A DNA stretch of 64,000 nucleotides. Source: Candidatus Lindowbacteria bacterium RIFCSPLOWO2_12_FULL_62_27. Its GTDB lineage: Bacteria; Lindowbacteria; 2-12-FULL-62-27. Each line of letters opens with the position of its first letter. The first letter of the stretch is position 1. The stretch is taken from the NCBI GenBank assembly GCA_001784175.1, contig MFPR01000012.1:18236-82235 (forward strand), in the 5' to 3' direction. A model generated the notes under the pieces. It searched no databases, had not been told where the DNA came from, and saw only the letters and a list, made by a program, of their open reading frames with translations. Positions 18,039 to 26,953 of this stretch are shown one piece after another. The position numbers and the translations under genes are program-made.

Positions 18039-19492
18039 TTTTGATTCGCCGTGACCGGCTCTTCGGACACGATGACGTCGTGGGTTTTGCTTTCCTGCAA
18101 GCCGCCCGGCGTGATGCGGACGAACTGCGCCTTCGCGCGAAGCTCCTCGAGATTTTGCGCCCCGATGTATCCCATACCGGAGCGGACGCCGCCGACAAGT
18201 TGAAAGACCGTCATGTCGAGGCCGCCGCGATACGGGACGCGCGCCTCCACTCCCTCGGGCACCAGTTTCCCGGACCCGTTCTGGCCGTAGCGGTCGCTCG
18301 ATCCTTTTCTCATCGCCTTGATCGATCCCATCCCCCAGTATTCCTTGAACGTTTTTCCCTGCCAGATCACCGTCTGGCCGGGGCTTTCCTCGGTGCCCGC
18401 AAACAGGGATCCGATCATGACCGATGACGCGCCGGCCGCGAGCGCCTTGAGGATGTCGCCCGCAAATCGGATGCCGCCATCGGCGATGACCGGGATTTTC
18501 TTTTTCCGGCAAACGCGGACAACGTTCAGAATGGCGGTAAACTGCGGAACGCCGACACCCGAAATCATGCGCGTCGTGCAGATCGATCCGGGCCCGAGCC
18601 CCACCTTGACCGCCGACGCTCCCGCCCGAACCAGCGCTTCGGCGCCTTCCTCCGTGACGACGTTGCCGGCCACGACGGGGAAACCCTTCAGCTTTTTTCG
18701 AAGCTCGCGCAGAAGGCCGATCACACGCGTCGTATGGCCGGTGGCCGTGTCGATGAACAGGCAATCGCAGCCGGCCTTCGCCAGCCGCGCAGCGCGTTCC
18801 ACCGGATCGCCGCTCACGCCGATCGCGGCGCCCACGCGCAGCCGCCCGCTCGAATCCTTGCAGGCGTTCTGGTGCGTCGCGCGCTTTTCGATGTCCTTGC
18901 CGGTCATCAGCCCGCACAGCCGGCCCTGCGTGTCGACAAGGGGCAATTTTTCGATCCGATGTTTGTAAATGATCGATTTGGCCGCGGCGAGGCTTGTGTT
19001 CGGAGCCGCGGTCACCAGTTTCTCCCGCGGCGTCATCACCGTTCGGACCTGCGCGTTTTCGTTTTCGAGAAACCGGATGTCCCGCCGCGTGACCATCCCC
19101 TTCAATACGCCCGCCGCGTCGATCACGGGAAACCCGGATAGATGTTTTTCCTCCATGAGATGCATGAGTTCCGCGACGGTCGCGTCCGGCCGCACGGTGA
19201 AGGGCCGGTCGACGACGATATGTTCGGACCGTTTTACTTTTTCCACGAGTTCACACTGTTTTTCGACCGTGCAATTCCGGTGGATGACGCCCATGCCGCC
19301 TTCGCGGGCCAGCGCGATCGCAAGCTTGTCTTCGGTGACGGTGTCCATGGCCGCGGAGAGGAGGGGAATATTCAGCGTGATGCCGTCGGCGAGGACCGTT
19401 TTCACGTCAATCTCGCCGGGAAGGACGTCGCTCAGGCGCGGGACCAGAAGGACGTCGTCGAAGGTCAGACCGAACGGCAGTTGACCGTTCAT
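18035..19492 (-). CDS. guaB: IMP dehydrogenase
   Basis: The 485-residue enzyme oxidises IMP to XMP with NAD, the committed step to guanine nucleotides. It has the TIM-barrel start [20 protein letters not shown], a tandem CBS (Bateman) domain at about 95-205, the catalytic cysteine loop [15 protein letters not shown], the flap sequence [20 protein letters not shown] and the C-terminal [11 protein letters not shown]. The ATG at 19492 overlaps the pyrE stop by ATGA and is preceded by AAGGTGG within pyrE. It sits in a pyr-gua-car stretch, so purine and pyrimidine genes are mixed in one transcript. Confidence 0.97.
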   Translation of the reverse strand: MNGQLPFGLTFDDVLLVPRLSDVLPGEIDVKTVLADGITLNIPLLSAAMDTVTEDKLAIALAREGGMGVIHRNCTVEKQCELVEKVKRSEHIVVDRPFTVRPDATVAELMHLMEEKHLSGFPVIDAAGVLKGMVTRRDIRFLENENAQVRTVMTPREKLVTAAPNTSLAAAKSIIYKHRIEKLPLVDTQGRLCGLMTGKDIEKRATHQNACKDSSGRLRVGAAIGVSGDPVERAARLAKAGCDCLFIDTATGHTTRVIGLLRELRKKLKGFPVVAGNVVTEEGAEALVRAGASAVKVGLGPGSICTTRMISGVGVPQFTAILNVVRVCRKKKIPVIADGGIRFAGDILKALAAGASSVMIGSLFAGTEESPGQTVIWQGKTFKEYWGMGSIKAMRKGSSDRYGQNGSGKLVPEGVEARVPYRGGLDMTVFQLVGGVRSGMGYIGAQNLEELRAKAQFVRITPGGLQESKTHDVIVSEEPVTANQK

Positions 19493-20076
19493 GCCGCCAC
19501 CTTCTTCGTGCCCGGCCGGACGGGGAAACCGCCGGTGCGGCACATCGGGCACTCCGACTCGTCATACACGGGAAGCTTCATGGAAAGGATCGCCTCGATG
19601 GGACGGCCGTTCCAGTCCGCGCGGCCGGACCGGTTGACGACCGCGAACACACCCGCGATGGCCGCGCCCGCGTCCTCCACCAGCCGGTTCAATTCGTCGA
19701 GCGTGCCGCCTGTGGTGATGACGTCCTCCACCAGCAGAATTCTTTCCGCGGGCCGGATGGAGAAACTGCGCCGGAGGACAAGGCGATCGTCCGGATGGCG
19801 TTCCGCGAAGATGGCGCGGCATCCGAGCGCAAGCGCCACCTGCTGGCCCACCGGCACGCCGCCGATCGCGGCCGACAACACCGTATCGACCCCGGGGCTT
19901 GTTCGAAACGGATGCACGGCGCTTTCGATAAGCCGTGAAAGCAGTCGGGGATGCTGAGTGAGCATCGCGACCTGAAAGTAGTGCCCGCTATGTTTCCCGC
20001 TGGCCAGCGCGAAATGCCCGACTTTGAGCGCCTGGCAGGTCTTGAAGACATCCAGAATTTCATCCGTGGATTGCAT
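19489..20076 (-). CDS. pyrE: Orotate phosphoribosyltransferase
   Basis: The 195-residue protein has the PRPP-binding motif ILLVEDVITTGGTLDEL and the orotate-PRTase pattern HFALASGKHSGHYFQVAML. It converts orotate and PRPP to OMP. The C-terminus carries CPMCRTGG, an extra CxxC-type tail seen in some PyrE proteins. The ATG at 20076 (MQSTDEILDVF) overlaps the pyrF end by 17 bases, with GGAGGG about twelve bases upstream; a longer frame to 20157 lacks conserved content. Confidence 0.95.
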   Translation of the reverse strand: MQSTDEILDVFKTCQALKVGHFALASGKHSGHYFQVAMLTQHPRLLSRLIESAVHPFRTSPGVDTVLSAAIGGVPVGQQVALALGCRAIFAERHPDDRLVLRRSFSIRPAERILLVEDVITTGGTLDELNRLVEDAGAAIAGVFAVVNRSGRADWNGRPIEAILSMKLPVYDESECPMCRTGGFPVRPGTKKVAA

Positions 20077-20827
20077 GGTTGATTTTGTCCCTCCAATCGA
20101 TCGCCCGGCCGTGAAACCCGTTGTGGCCGGAGTCATAGAGCACGCCTCTCGAAACATTGACCACCACCGACTCCGGCCGGCGGAGCGCCGAGAGGCGCCG
20201 CGCGTCCCCGTTTTGAGCGCCGAGTCCCGGAATCAAGAGCGGCGCGTCAGGGATGCGCGCCATCCGCTCGTCCGTCAGTTGCGTCAGGCCCAGCACGAAC
20301 CCCAGCGTGGCTGGATAGGATTTGGACTGCTCGGCCATCCGAAGCACATGGTCGAAGACGAATCCGTCTTCTGTCTTTTTCAACTGCAACTCCTCCGCGC
20401 CCGCATTGGACGTGATCGCCAGGACATAGACGCCCTTGTCGCCGTAACTCAAAAACGGCTCGCAGGCATCGAACCCCAGATACGGGTTCACCGTCACGGC
20501 CGCGACGTTCCAGTGCTCGAAGTATGCCTTGGCATAATAGGCCTGTGTTTCCGGTATATCGCCGCGCTTGGCATCCAGAATGACCGGAACCGCCTCCGGG
20601 ATGTAATGCAAAAGATCGTTGAGCATCTTGTATCCGTAGACGCCCATGGCCTCGAAGTACGCGATGTTCGGCTTGAAGGCCGCAGCCGCATCCGACACGG
20701 CGTCGACGACCCGCCGCAGGAAATCGTATACATCACCCTGAATCAGATGCGGCCGGGGGTCGAGACCAACGCAGAGATGCGACCCCGTTTTTTCGATCCG
20801 GGCGCGCAACCGCTCCGTATAAGTCAT
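20060..20827 (-). CDS. pyrF: Orotidine-5'-phosphate decarboxylase (type 2)
   Basis: The 255-residue protein decarboxylates OMP to UMP. It has the catalytic lysine/aspartate motif VILDAKRGDIPET, VGLDPRPHLIQ near the start and a phosphate-binding loop around LIPGLGAQNGDARRL. Its length and motif spacing fit the longer type 2 PyrF of actinobacteria and anaerobes. The ATG at 20827 is used because it overlaps the pyrD stop by ATGA and has GGAG nine bases upstream; an ATG six codons earlier is possible. Confidence 0.95.
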   Translation of the reverse strand: MTYTERLRARIEKTGSHLCVGLDPRPHLIQGDVYDFLRRVVDAVSDAAAAFKPNIAYFEAMGVYGYKMLNDLLHYIPEAVPVILDAKRGDIPETQAYYAKAYFEHWNVAAVTVNPYLGFDACEPFLSYGDKGVYVLAITSNAGAEELQLKKTEDGFVFDHVLRMAEQSKSYPATLGFVLGLTQLTDERMARIPDAPLLIPGLGAQNGDARRLSALRRPESVVVNVSRGVLYDSGHNGFHGRAIDWRDKINHAIHG

Positions 20828-21645
20828 TTTTCTAAACTCCGCCATTCATGCAGGATCCGCCGGATGGCGTCCGGATAGACGTACTGGATACTGCCGACTT
20901 GGACGGCCTTTGCGCCCACGCTCAGAAATTCCTGCACGTCGCGGCCCGACCGCACGCCGCCCGAGGCGATCACCGGAATGCGGACACGATCGGATGTATA
21001 AAACACATTGTAGAGCGACATCGGTTTGACCGCTGGGCCTGCCAGTCCCCCCTGGAGTCTCCGGCCGCCGGGCGTGAAGGCGATGGCCGGATAGGTGTTG
21101 CAGACCGTGACCGCGTCGGCGCCGTGTTCCTCGCACACCACCGCCGCCTCGACGCAGGAATACGGCGGGAGTTTCGCGCACATCCATTTCCGGCTCGACC
21201 GACGCGCGGCCCGGACCATGTCCCGCACGAACCGGAGGTCGACCGACGGCATCACCCGGCGCTGCCGGACGTTGGGGCAGGACAGGTTGAGTTCGTATCC
21301 AGAAATTTTCCGGCTCGATTCCATTTTCTCCAGCAGCGCCGTCATCTCCGCCGGCCGCTCGGCGTAAACGCTGGCGATGAACGCCGTCGGAAACCGGACG
21401 CCCCGCACCGATTCCAGAAACCGGTCGACGCCGGGGTTTTCGAGGCCGACAAAGTTGACCGTGCCGGACGGCGTTTCGACGAGGCGCGGCGGCGGATGGC
21501 CGGGCCGCGGCCTGGCCGTGATGGTCTTGCAAATGAACGCGCCCGCGTGACGATATAAAGATTGATGCTTGTCTCCGAGCCCGAACGTCCCGCTGGCGGA
21601 GATCAGCGGATTTTTGAGAACGAGCTTACCGAGTCTGACGGCCAT
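20824..21645 (-). CDS. pyrD: Dihydroorotate dehydrogenase, class 1B catalytic subunit
   Basis: The 273-residue FMN enzyme begins MAVRLGKLVLKNPLISASGTFG and has the class 1 catalytic cysteine in YELNLSCPNVRQR. Its FMN phosphate site is in VIASGGVRSGRDVQEFL. It oxidises dihydroorotate to orotate. Class 1B enzymes pass electrons to NAD through PyrK, whose gene is immediately upstream and overlaps it by 20 bases. The ATG at 21645 follows GGAG by about six bases; a TTG at 21657 also lies in frame. Confidence 0.95.
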   Translation of the reverse strand: MAVRLGKLVLKNPLISASGTFGLGDKHQSLYRHAGAFICKTITARPRPGHPPPRLVETPSGTVNFVGLENPGVDRFLESVRGVRFPTAFIASVYAERPAEMTALLEKMESSRKISGYELNLSCPNVRQRRVMPSVDLRFVRDMVRAARRSSRKWMCAKLPPYSCVEAAVVCEEHGADAVTVCNTYPAIAFTPGGRRLQGGLAGPAVKPMSLYNVFYTSDRVRIPVIASGGVRSGRDVQEFLSVGAKAVQVGSIQYVYPDAIRRILHEWRSLEK

Positions 21646-22411
21646 TGGAGTCTCCAAGAGAAATCAGTTCTTCGCGAAACACAGGGCCTTCGTCGCACGC
21701 GCGGAAATATCCGTCGCCATGCCGTTTTTTGACGGGGCACGTGTAACAGATCCCGAATCCGCACCCCATCATCTCCTCCAGGGACACTTCGATCTCCGGA
21801 ATCCGGCCCCGCGCCAGCTCCGCCACCGCCCGGATCATTCCGGTCGGGCCGCACACGAAGCACCGGCGGTAACGTTGCAGCGGAAGATTGGCAACGCGTT
21901 CCGTCACGAGGCCGTCGGTTTCTTCGACGACAATCTGCGCGCCCACGCGGAGATTCCGGAGGAGACCGCCGGCCACATCCCTCGCGGACCGAACGCCGTA
22001 CAAAACCGTCTGCCGGACATTCATTTCCTTCAGGCGGCGAATCAAATAATAGACGCCGCCCAATCCCGTGCCGCCCGCAACCACCAGCACGGAGTCCGCC
22101 GCATCCACATCGAGCGAGAATGTGTTTCCGCACGGGCCGAGGATCGATATCCGTTCGCCGGGACGAAACTGCGCCATCCGCACGGTTCCCGGGCCGATGA
22201 CTTTGTAGAGAATGTCGATCCGGCGCCCGCGGACGTCCATGACGCTGAAGGGCCGGCGAAGAAACGGTTCCGTGTCGTGGCCGTTGTGGCAGAGGACCTG
22301 CAAAAACTGACCGGGCCTGATTTCCGGGAAAACGCCCGCGTCCAGCGTCAGTACGTGATAGGCGCCGGAAACCTTTTTATTCCGAATAACACGGGACAGG
22401 ACGTCTTTCAT
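21626..22411 (-). CDS. pyrK: Dihydroorotate dehydrogenase electron-transfer subunit
   Basis: The 261-residue protein has an FAD-binding ferredoxin-reductase fold (LRRPFSVMDVRGRRIDILYKV, GPCGNTFSL), an NAD site (VLVVAGGTGLGGVYYLIRRL) and a C-terminal [2Fe-2S] motif MGCGFGICYTCPVK...C. It couples PyrD to NAD. The ATG at 22411 overlaps the end of pyrC by 35 bases; the longer frame upstream is pyrC in another frame. Confidence 0.95.
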   Translation of the reverse strand: MKDVLSRVIRNKKVSGAYHVLTLDAGVFPEIRPGQFLQVLCHNGHDTEPFLRRPFSVMDVRGRRIDILYKVIGPGTVRMAQFRPGERISILGPCGNTFSLDVDAADSVLVVAGGTGLGGVYYLIRRLKEMNVRQTVLYGVRSARDVAGGLLRNLRVGAQIVVEETDGLVTERVANLPLQRYRRCFVCGPTGMIRAVAELARGRIPEIEVSLEEMMGCGFGICYTCPVKKRHGDGYFRACDEGPVFREELISLGDSNGRQTR

Positions 22412-23696
22412 CTGTCCTCCGATCCAGCGCCAGATCGCCGCCCACGACGACCTTCTCGACCGACCCCCAAAGCTCCCGGCCCAGAAAAGGCGTGTTGCAG
22501 CTTTTGGACTTGATGAAGTTCCGGTCCACGCGGGTCCGGGCCTCCGGATCAAAAACGACGAAGTCGGCCCGGTTGTTCCGGCGGATCGCTGCGTCCTCCA
22601 GCCCCAGAAGCTTTCTGGGCGCGGTCGAGAAGCACCGCGCGATCACATCCCACGTGAGCTTTTCGCTGCGAATGAAATGCGTATGGATCGAGATCAGGGC
22701 CGTATCGAGGCCGATGACGCCGAAGGGCGCGCCGCAGAAGTCCTGGTTTTTCTCAAAACTGTTGTGCGGCGCGTGGTCAGTCGCGAGACAATCGATCGTC
22801 CCGTCTTTGAGGCCCTCGAGGAGGCGCGAGCGGTCTTCGGCCCTGCGCAGCGGCGGATTCATTTTGAAATTGGTGTCGTACTCGGCGATGTCGGATTCGG
22901 AAAAGATCAGGTGCTGCGGCGTGACCTCGCAACTGGCCTGCACCCCGGCCTCCTTGAACCGCCGGACGATTTCAAGTCCGCCGGCGGTCGAGAGATGCTG
23001 GATGTGAATCCGGGCCCGCGTCCACTGGGCGATCCGCAGGTCCCGCTCGATGCAGATTTCCTCGCTGACCGCCGGAATGCCCGGCAGGCCCAGCCGGTAG
23101 GAGATCGCGCCTTCGTTCACGGCGCCGGACTCCGAAAGTTCCCGGACCTCGCAGTGGCTGCCGACGAGCAGGCGGAAATTCCGGGCGTATTCCATCGCGC
23201 GCCGGAGGAGCCGCGGGTCCGACACGGGATCGCCGTCGTCCGTGATCATGACGGCGCCTTTTTCGAACATGTCCCCGATCTCCGCCAGCTCCTTCCCCGC
23301 GCGGCCGCGCGAGATGCAGCCGGCTGTGTAGACCGCCACGCGCGATTTTTCGCGCGCAAGGTTGTACACGAACCGCACCATGCCGCCGCTGTCGATCGCG
23401 GGGTCGGTGTTGGGCATGGCCAAAAGCCCGGTGACGCCGCCGTTCAGGGCCGCGTCGCTGCCGGTCTCGATCGTCTCCTTGTCCTCGCGGCCCGGTTCGC
23501 GCAAATGCACATGCATGTCGAACAGACCCGGCAAAAGCAGCCTGCCCCCGCAGTCGATCACCTGCATCGAATGGTACGGCTCGAGGCGCGGCTCCACCGC
23601 GGCGATCCGGCCGTCCTCCACCAGCACGTCCGCCGGCTGCGGCGTTCGGTCCGAATCGGAAACGACCCGGCCGCCCTGAAAGAGAATTTTTTTCAT
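22377..23696 (-). CDS. pyrC: Dihydroorotase
   Basis: This 439-residue metal-dependent amidohydrolase interconverts carbamoyl aspartate and dihydroorotate. Zinc-site motifs are LFDMHVHLREPG, TAGCISRGRAG and CLATDHAPHNSFEK, and RADFVVFDPEARTRVD closes the beta-sandwich. Its size and motif order fit the longer bacterial dihydroorotases of the Bacillus type rather than the short E. coli type. The ATG at 23696 overlaps the pyrB stop by four bases. Confidence 0.95.
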   Translation of the reverse strand: MKKILFQGGRVVSDSDRTPQPADVLVEDGRIAAVEPRLEPYHSMQVIDCGGRLLLPGLFDMHVHLREPGREDKETIETGSDAALNGGVTGLLAMPNTDPAIDSGGMVRFVYNLAREKSRVAVYTAGCISRGRAGKELAEIGDMFEKGAVMITDDGDPVSDPRLLRRAMEYARNFRLLVGSHCEVRELSESGAVNEGAISYRLGLPGIPAVSEEICIERDLRIAQWTRARIHIQHLSTAGGLEIVRRFKEAGVQASCEVTPQHLIFSESDIAEYDTNFKMNPPLRRAEDRSRLLEGLKDGTIDCLATDHAPHNSFEKNQDFCGAPFGVIGLDTALISIHTHFIRSEKLTWDVIARCFSTAPRKLLGLEDAAIRRNNRADFVVFDPEARTRVDRNFIKSKSCNTPFLGRELWGSVEKVVVGGDLALDRRTDERRPVPCYSE

Positions 23697-24670
23697 ACGA
23701 GGGCCGGCGCCAGGTCCGGCGCCTTCTCCTGAACCGAAAGATTCAGCAGGTACAGGACCGCCATCCGGACGGCGATTCCGTTTTCGACCTGCTGATTGAT
23801 CAGGCACCGCTCGTAGTCCATGACCTCGTCGATGAGTTCAACGCCGCGGTTGACGGGTCCCGGATGCATGACATAGATGCCGCGGCTCACGATGTCCCGG
23901 TACCGTTCCCGCGTGACGCCGAAGGAGTGATGATACTCCCGCATGCTCGGAAAGAAATTGGCCTTCTGCCGTTCGAGTTGCAGCCGCAGCAGATACACGA
24001 CGTCGGGCTCCCAGCGAAGCGCCTCCTCGAAGCAGGAGAACACCGACAGGTGCGGCGGCAGGGTCGATGGAATGAGGGTGCCGGCGCCGAAGACCGCGAC
24101 GTTCATGCCCAGCCGGTGGAGGCACCGGCTGGTCGACCGGGCGACGCGGGAATGAAGGATGTCGCCGACGATCAGGACCTTTTTCCCGGCGAGGTCCGGG
24201 AAAATTTCCCTCAGCGTGTACGCGTCGAGGAGCGCCTGCGTCGGATGCGCGTGGAATCCGTCCCCGGCGTTGATCACGGAGGCCGTGGTGTTGCGCGCGA
24301 TCAGTTCGGGCACGCCGGCCACCGAATGGCGGATCACGATGAAATCGGATTTCATCGACTGAAGCGTCGCCACCGTGTCCAGGATCGATTCGCCCTTGAC
24401 CACGCTCGACTGCGCCACCGCGAAATTGGCGACGTCGGCCGACAGCCGTTTAGCCGCGATCTCAAAGGACGTCCGGGTGCGCGTGGACGGCTCGTAAAAC
24501 AACTGCAGGACGGTTTTGCCCTTGAGCGGCGGCACCTTTTTGACGGAACGGGTGAAAAGCTCCTTGAAGGGCTTCGCCGTTTCCAGGATCAGATGAATTT
24601 CATCGAGCGAGAGCGTCTCGATGTCGAGGAGATCCTTTCGGGTCATCCTCGTCTTCCGGGGTTTTCTCAT
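23693..24670 (-). CDS. pyrB: Aspartate carbamoyltransferase catalytic subunit
   Basis: The 325-residue enzyme condenses carbamoyl phosphate with aspartate. Diagnostic segments are QLFYEPSTRTRTSFEIAAKR, GDGFHAHPTQALLDAYTL, the carbamoyl-phosphate loop RHSVAGVPELIA and HPGPVNRGVELIDEV. No pyrI regulatory gene is seen, consistent with the Gram-positive-like operon with PyrR. The ATG at 24670 overlaps the pyrR stop by ATGA. Confidence 0.97.
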   Translation of the reverse strand: MRKPRKTRMTRKDLLDIETLSLDEIHLILETAKPFKELFTRSVKKVPPLKGKTVLQLFYEPSTRTRTSFEIAAKRLSADVANFAVAQSSVVKGESILDTVATLQSMKSDFIVIRHSVAGVPELIARNTTASVINAGDGFHAHPTQALLDAYTLREIFPDLAGKKVLIVGDILHSRVARSTSRCLHRLGMNVAVFGAGTLIPSTLPPHLSVFSCFEEALRWEPDVVYLLRLQLERQKANFFPSMREYHHSFGVTRERYRDIVSRGIYVMHPGPVNRGVELIDEVMDYERCLINQQVENGIAVRMAVLYLLNLSVQEKAPDLAPALV

Positions 24671-25224
24671 TCCTCCGCCCCCTCTCTCAGAAGATACACG
24701 GCGTCTTCCGAGTCGGTCTCACGGAACCGGACACGGACGCGCTCCCGCGCCTCGGTCCGGACATAACGGCCCGTGTAGTTCGGACAGATCGGCAGCTCGC
24801 GGTTGCCGCGGTCGATCAGGACCGCAAGCTCGATTCGCGCCGGCCGGCCGTAATCGATCAGCTCGTCGATCGCCGCGCGGACGGTGCGGCCGGTATAGAG
24901 AACGTCGTCGAACAGGATGATGAAGGACCCCTGCACGTCAAACGGGATTGCGGAGCTTTTCACAGCCGCCGCCGCGCCCAGGTTGTCCTGGTCGTCGCGG
25001 TAGAGCGTAATGTCGAGCGTGCCTTTGGACAGGCATGAATTTTTTTCGGAGACAACCTGGTAGACACGGTCTGCGAAGACGACGCCGCGGGTATGAATGC
25101 CGACAAAGGCCATCGACCGGTCGCCGTATTTGTCCAGGATCTCGTACGCGATCCGCCGGACCGTGTGTTCCATCTCCTCCGAGTTCAAAACCCGGACCCG
25201 GTCGAGCGACTCGGCTGCACGCAC
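24667..25224 (-). CDS. pyrR: PyrR bifunctional pyr regulator / uracil phosphoribosyltransferase
   Basis: The 185-residue protein has the PyrR PRPP loop FIILFDDVLYTGRTVRAAIDEL and the N-terminal RVLNSEEMEHTVRRIAYEIL. In well-studied bacteria PyrR binds pyr mRNA leaders when UMP is high. No PyrR anti-antiterminator element was recognised here, since the gene sits mid-operon. GTG at 25224 is the start, two bases after the purE stop and preceded by GGGAGGG at seven bases. Confidence 0.93.
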   Translation of the reverse strand: MRAAESLDRVRVLNSEEMEHTVRRIAYEILDKYGDRSMAFVGIHTRGVVFADRVYQVVSEKNSCLSKGTLDITLYRDDQDNLGAAAAVKSSAIPFDVQGSFIILFDDVLYTGRTVRAAIDELIDYGRPARIELAVLIDRGNRELPICPNYTGRYVRTEARERVRVRFRETDSEDAVYLLREGAEE

Positions 25225-25226
25225 GG

Positions 25227-25640
25227 TCAGTCCCTCCCCTTCAGCTTCAAAATCCGGTGCGCCAGGATACAGGCGTTGAGCGGCGCCTTCGGATGCAAGC
25301 CCACGCTCGCCACCGGCACGTCGCCCGGCGACTGGACGATCGACAACAGCGCGTCCATCCCGCCGAGCGGGCCGGAAGGAACCGGCACGCCGATGACCGG
25401 AACGTCCAGCCGGACCGCCACGATGCCCGGCAGGGCCGCCGACAGGCCCGCCACGGCGAGAACGACGCCGACCGCAGGATCGGATTTCAGCGAATCGAGA
25501 TACGCGGTCAGTTCGTCGAAGTTCCGGTGCACCGAGAGCACGCGCTCCTCGTAGGCGACGCCGTTTTTGGCCAGATACGCCCGGCCCGGCTCAAGATACG
25601 CCTTGTCGTTTTCGCTGCCATACAGAATGACGATCTTCAT
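25227..25640 (-). CDS. purE: PurE-family AIR carboxylase / N5-CAIR mutase
   Basis: The 137-residue protein has the PurE plan: ILYGSENDKAYLEPG at the phosphate-binding start, SVHR in place of SAHR, and VIGVPVPSGPLGGMDALLSIVQ. The second conserved histidine loop reads AGLSAALPG instead of GGAAHLPG, so a residue conserved in class I mutases is alanine. That part is closer to class II AIR carboxylases, while the C-terminal part is class I-like. No purK is present in the window, so it may use CO2 directly. It lies between purD and pyrR in the operon. It is shorter than typical class I PurE (160-170). Confidence 0.85.
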   Translation of the reverse strand: MKIVILYGSENDKAYLEPGRAYLAKNGVAYEERVLSVHRNFDELTAYLDSLKSDPAVGVVLAVAGLSAALPGIVAVRLDVPVIGVPVPSGPLGGMDALLSIVQSPGDVPVASVGLHPKAPLNACILAHRILKLKGRD

Positions 25641-25657
25641 TTGAACTCCTTCCCGCC

Positions 25658-26953
25658 TCAGGCCGCGAACGCGCCGGCCACCGTCGCCTCTTCAAAATGA
25701 AGCCGGCCGATGTCCGAGCGGTAACACATGCCGTCAAACCGGATGCGCCGGACCGCCCGATAGGCCCGCCGAACGGCGCTGTCCCTGTCCCGGCCCGTCG
25801 CGGTCACGGCGATGACCCGGCCGCCGTCCACCGCAAATCCTCCGTCCGGCCGGCGCCGCGTCCCGGAATGATAAACGTTCGCGTTCTTCACTTCCGCCAA
25901 TCCTTCGATCGGTTCGCCTGCACTCGGCCGGTACGGATAAAATCTTGATGCAAGAACAACGCATACGCTGCACAGCGTGTTGAACCCGATCAAATTTTTG
26001 TCAAGCGGTCCGCGCGCCGCGCGGTCCAGATAGGTCGCGATGTCTCCGTACATCAAGGGGAGAATCGCTTCGGCCTCCGGGTCTCCAAACCGGCAGTTGT
26101 ACTCGAGGACCTTCGGGCCATCCGCTGTGAGCATGAGCCCGAAATAGAGAAACCCTCGATAGGACATATCCTCTGTCTGGATCCCGCGCAGGGTCGGCCG
26201 GATGACCGATTGTTCGATCTCGGCCATCGTGTCCTCCGGCACAAGATAGAGGGACGCGATCGCGCCCATCCCGCCGGTGTTGGGTCCCCGATCCTCGTCC
26301 ATGAGCGGCTTGTAGTCCCGGGCCGGAACGAACACCTGATACGCGGCGCCGGACACGGCGCAGATGACCGAGACTTCCTTTCCTTCCAAGCGCTCCTCGA
26401 CCACGATACCCGTGGGCTGCCCATACTGCTTCTGCTGAAACACGCGATCTATAAACTCCTCGACATCGGCTTCCGTTCGGCAGACCGATACGCCCTTTCC
26501 GGCCGCCAAGCCGTCAAATTTCAAAACGACCGGATGGGACCGAACCAGCGCCCGGACCTCCTGGGGCGATCGCGCGAACGAAAACGGCGCCGTGGGAATG
26601 TTGTTCCGCCGCATGAATTCCTTGGCAAACATTTTGCTTGTCTCAAGTCTGGCCGCGTTTCGCGTCGGTCCCCACACTGCGATCCCGACGTCCTTGCAGC
26701 GGTCGGCCAGGCCATCGGCCAGCCAGGATTCGTCACCGATGATGCACAAGTCGATCCCGAGGCGCGTCATCCCGGCCACAAGGTCCGCCGAAGCCCACAC
26801 CGGAAGCGGCGCCGCGATGTCCCGCAGGGCGTCGCTGCCCGGGTAAACGAACAGGTCGGGGCGCGACGGCGACTCGCGCAGCGCCTGAACCAGCGCGTGC
26901 TCCCGGCCGCCTTTGCCCACCACCAGGACTTTTTTTCTTTCAGATCCGGACAT
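25658..26953 (-). CDS. purD: Phosphoribosylamine-glycine ligase (GAR synthetase)
   Basis: The 431-residue ATP-grasp enzyme has VLVVGKGGREHALVQAL at the N-terminus, PVVLKFDGLAAGKGVSVC, the signature EEFIDRV...VVEERLEGKEVSV, DEDRGPNTGGMGA and VLEYNCRFGDPEAEAILPL. It joins phosphoribosylamine, the PurF product, to glycine. The ATG at 26953 overlaps the purF end by 14 bases. It is followed by purE after a short gap. Confidence 0.96.
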   Translation of the reverse strand: MSGSERKKVLVVGKGGREHALVQALRESPSRPDLFVYPGSDALRDIAAPLPVWASADLVAGMTRLGIDLCIIGDESWLADGLADRCKDVGIAVWGPTRNAARLETSKMFAKEFMRRNNIPTAPFSFARSPQEVRALVRSHPVVLKFDGLAAGKGVSVCRTEADVEEFIDRVFQQKQYGQPTGIVVEERLEGKEVSVICAVSGAAYQVFVPARDYKPLMDEDRGPNTGGMGAIASLYLVPEDTMAEIEQSVIRPTLRGIQTEDMSYRGFLYFGLMLTADGPKVLEYNCRFGDPEAEAILPLMYGDIATYLDRAARGPLDKNLIGFNTLCSVCVVLASRFYPYRPSAGEPIEGLAEVKNANVYHSGTRRRPDGGFAVDGGRVIAVTATGRDRDSAVRRAYRAVRRIRFDGMCYRSDIGRLHFEEATVAGAFAA

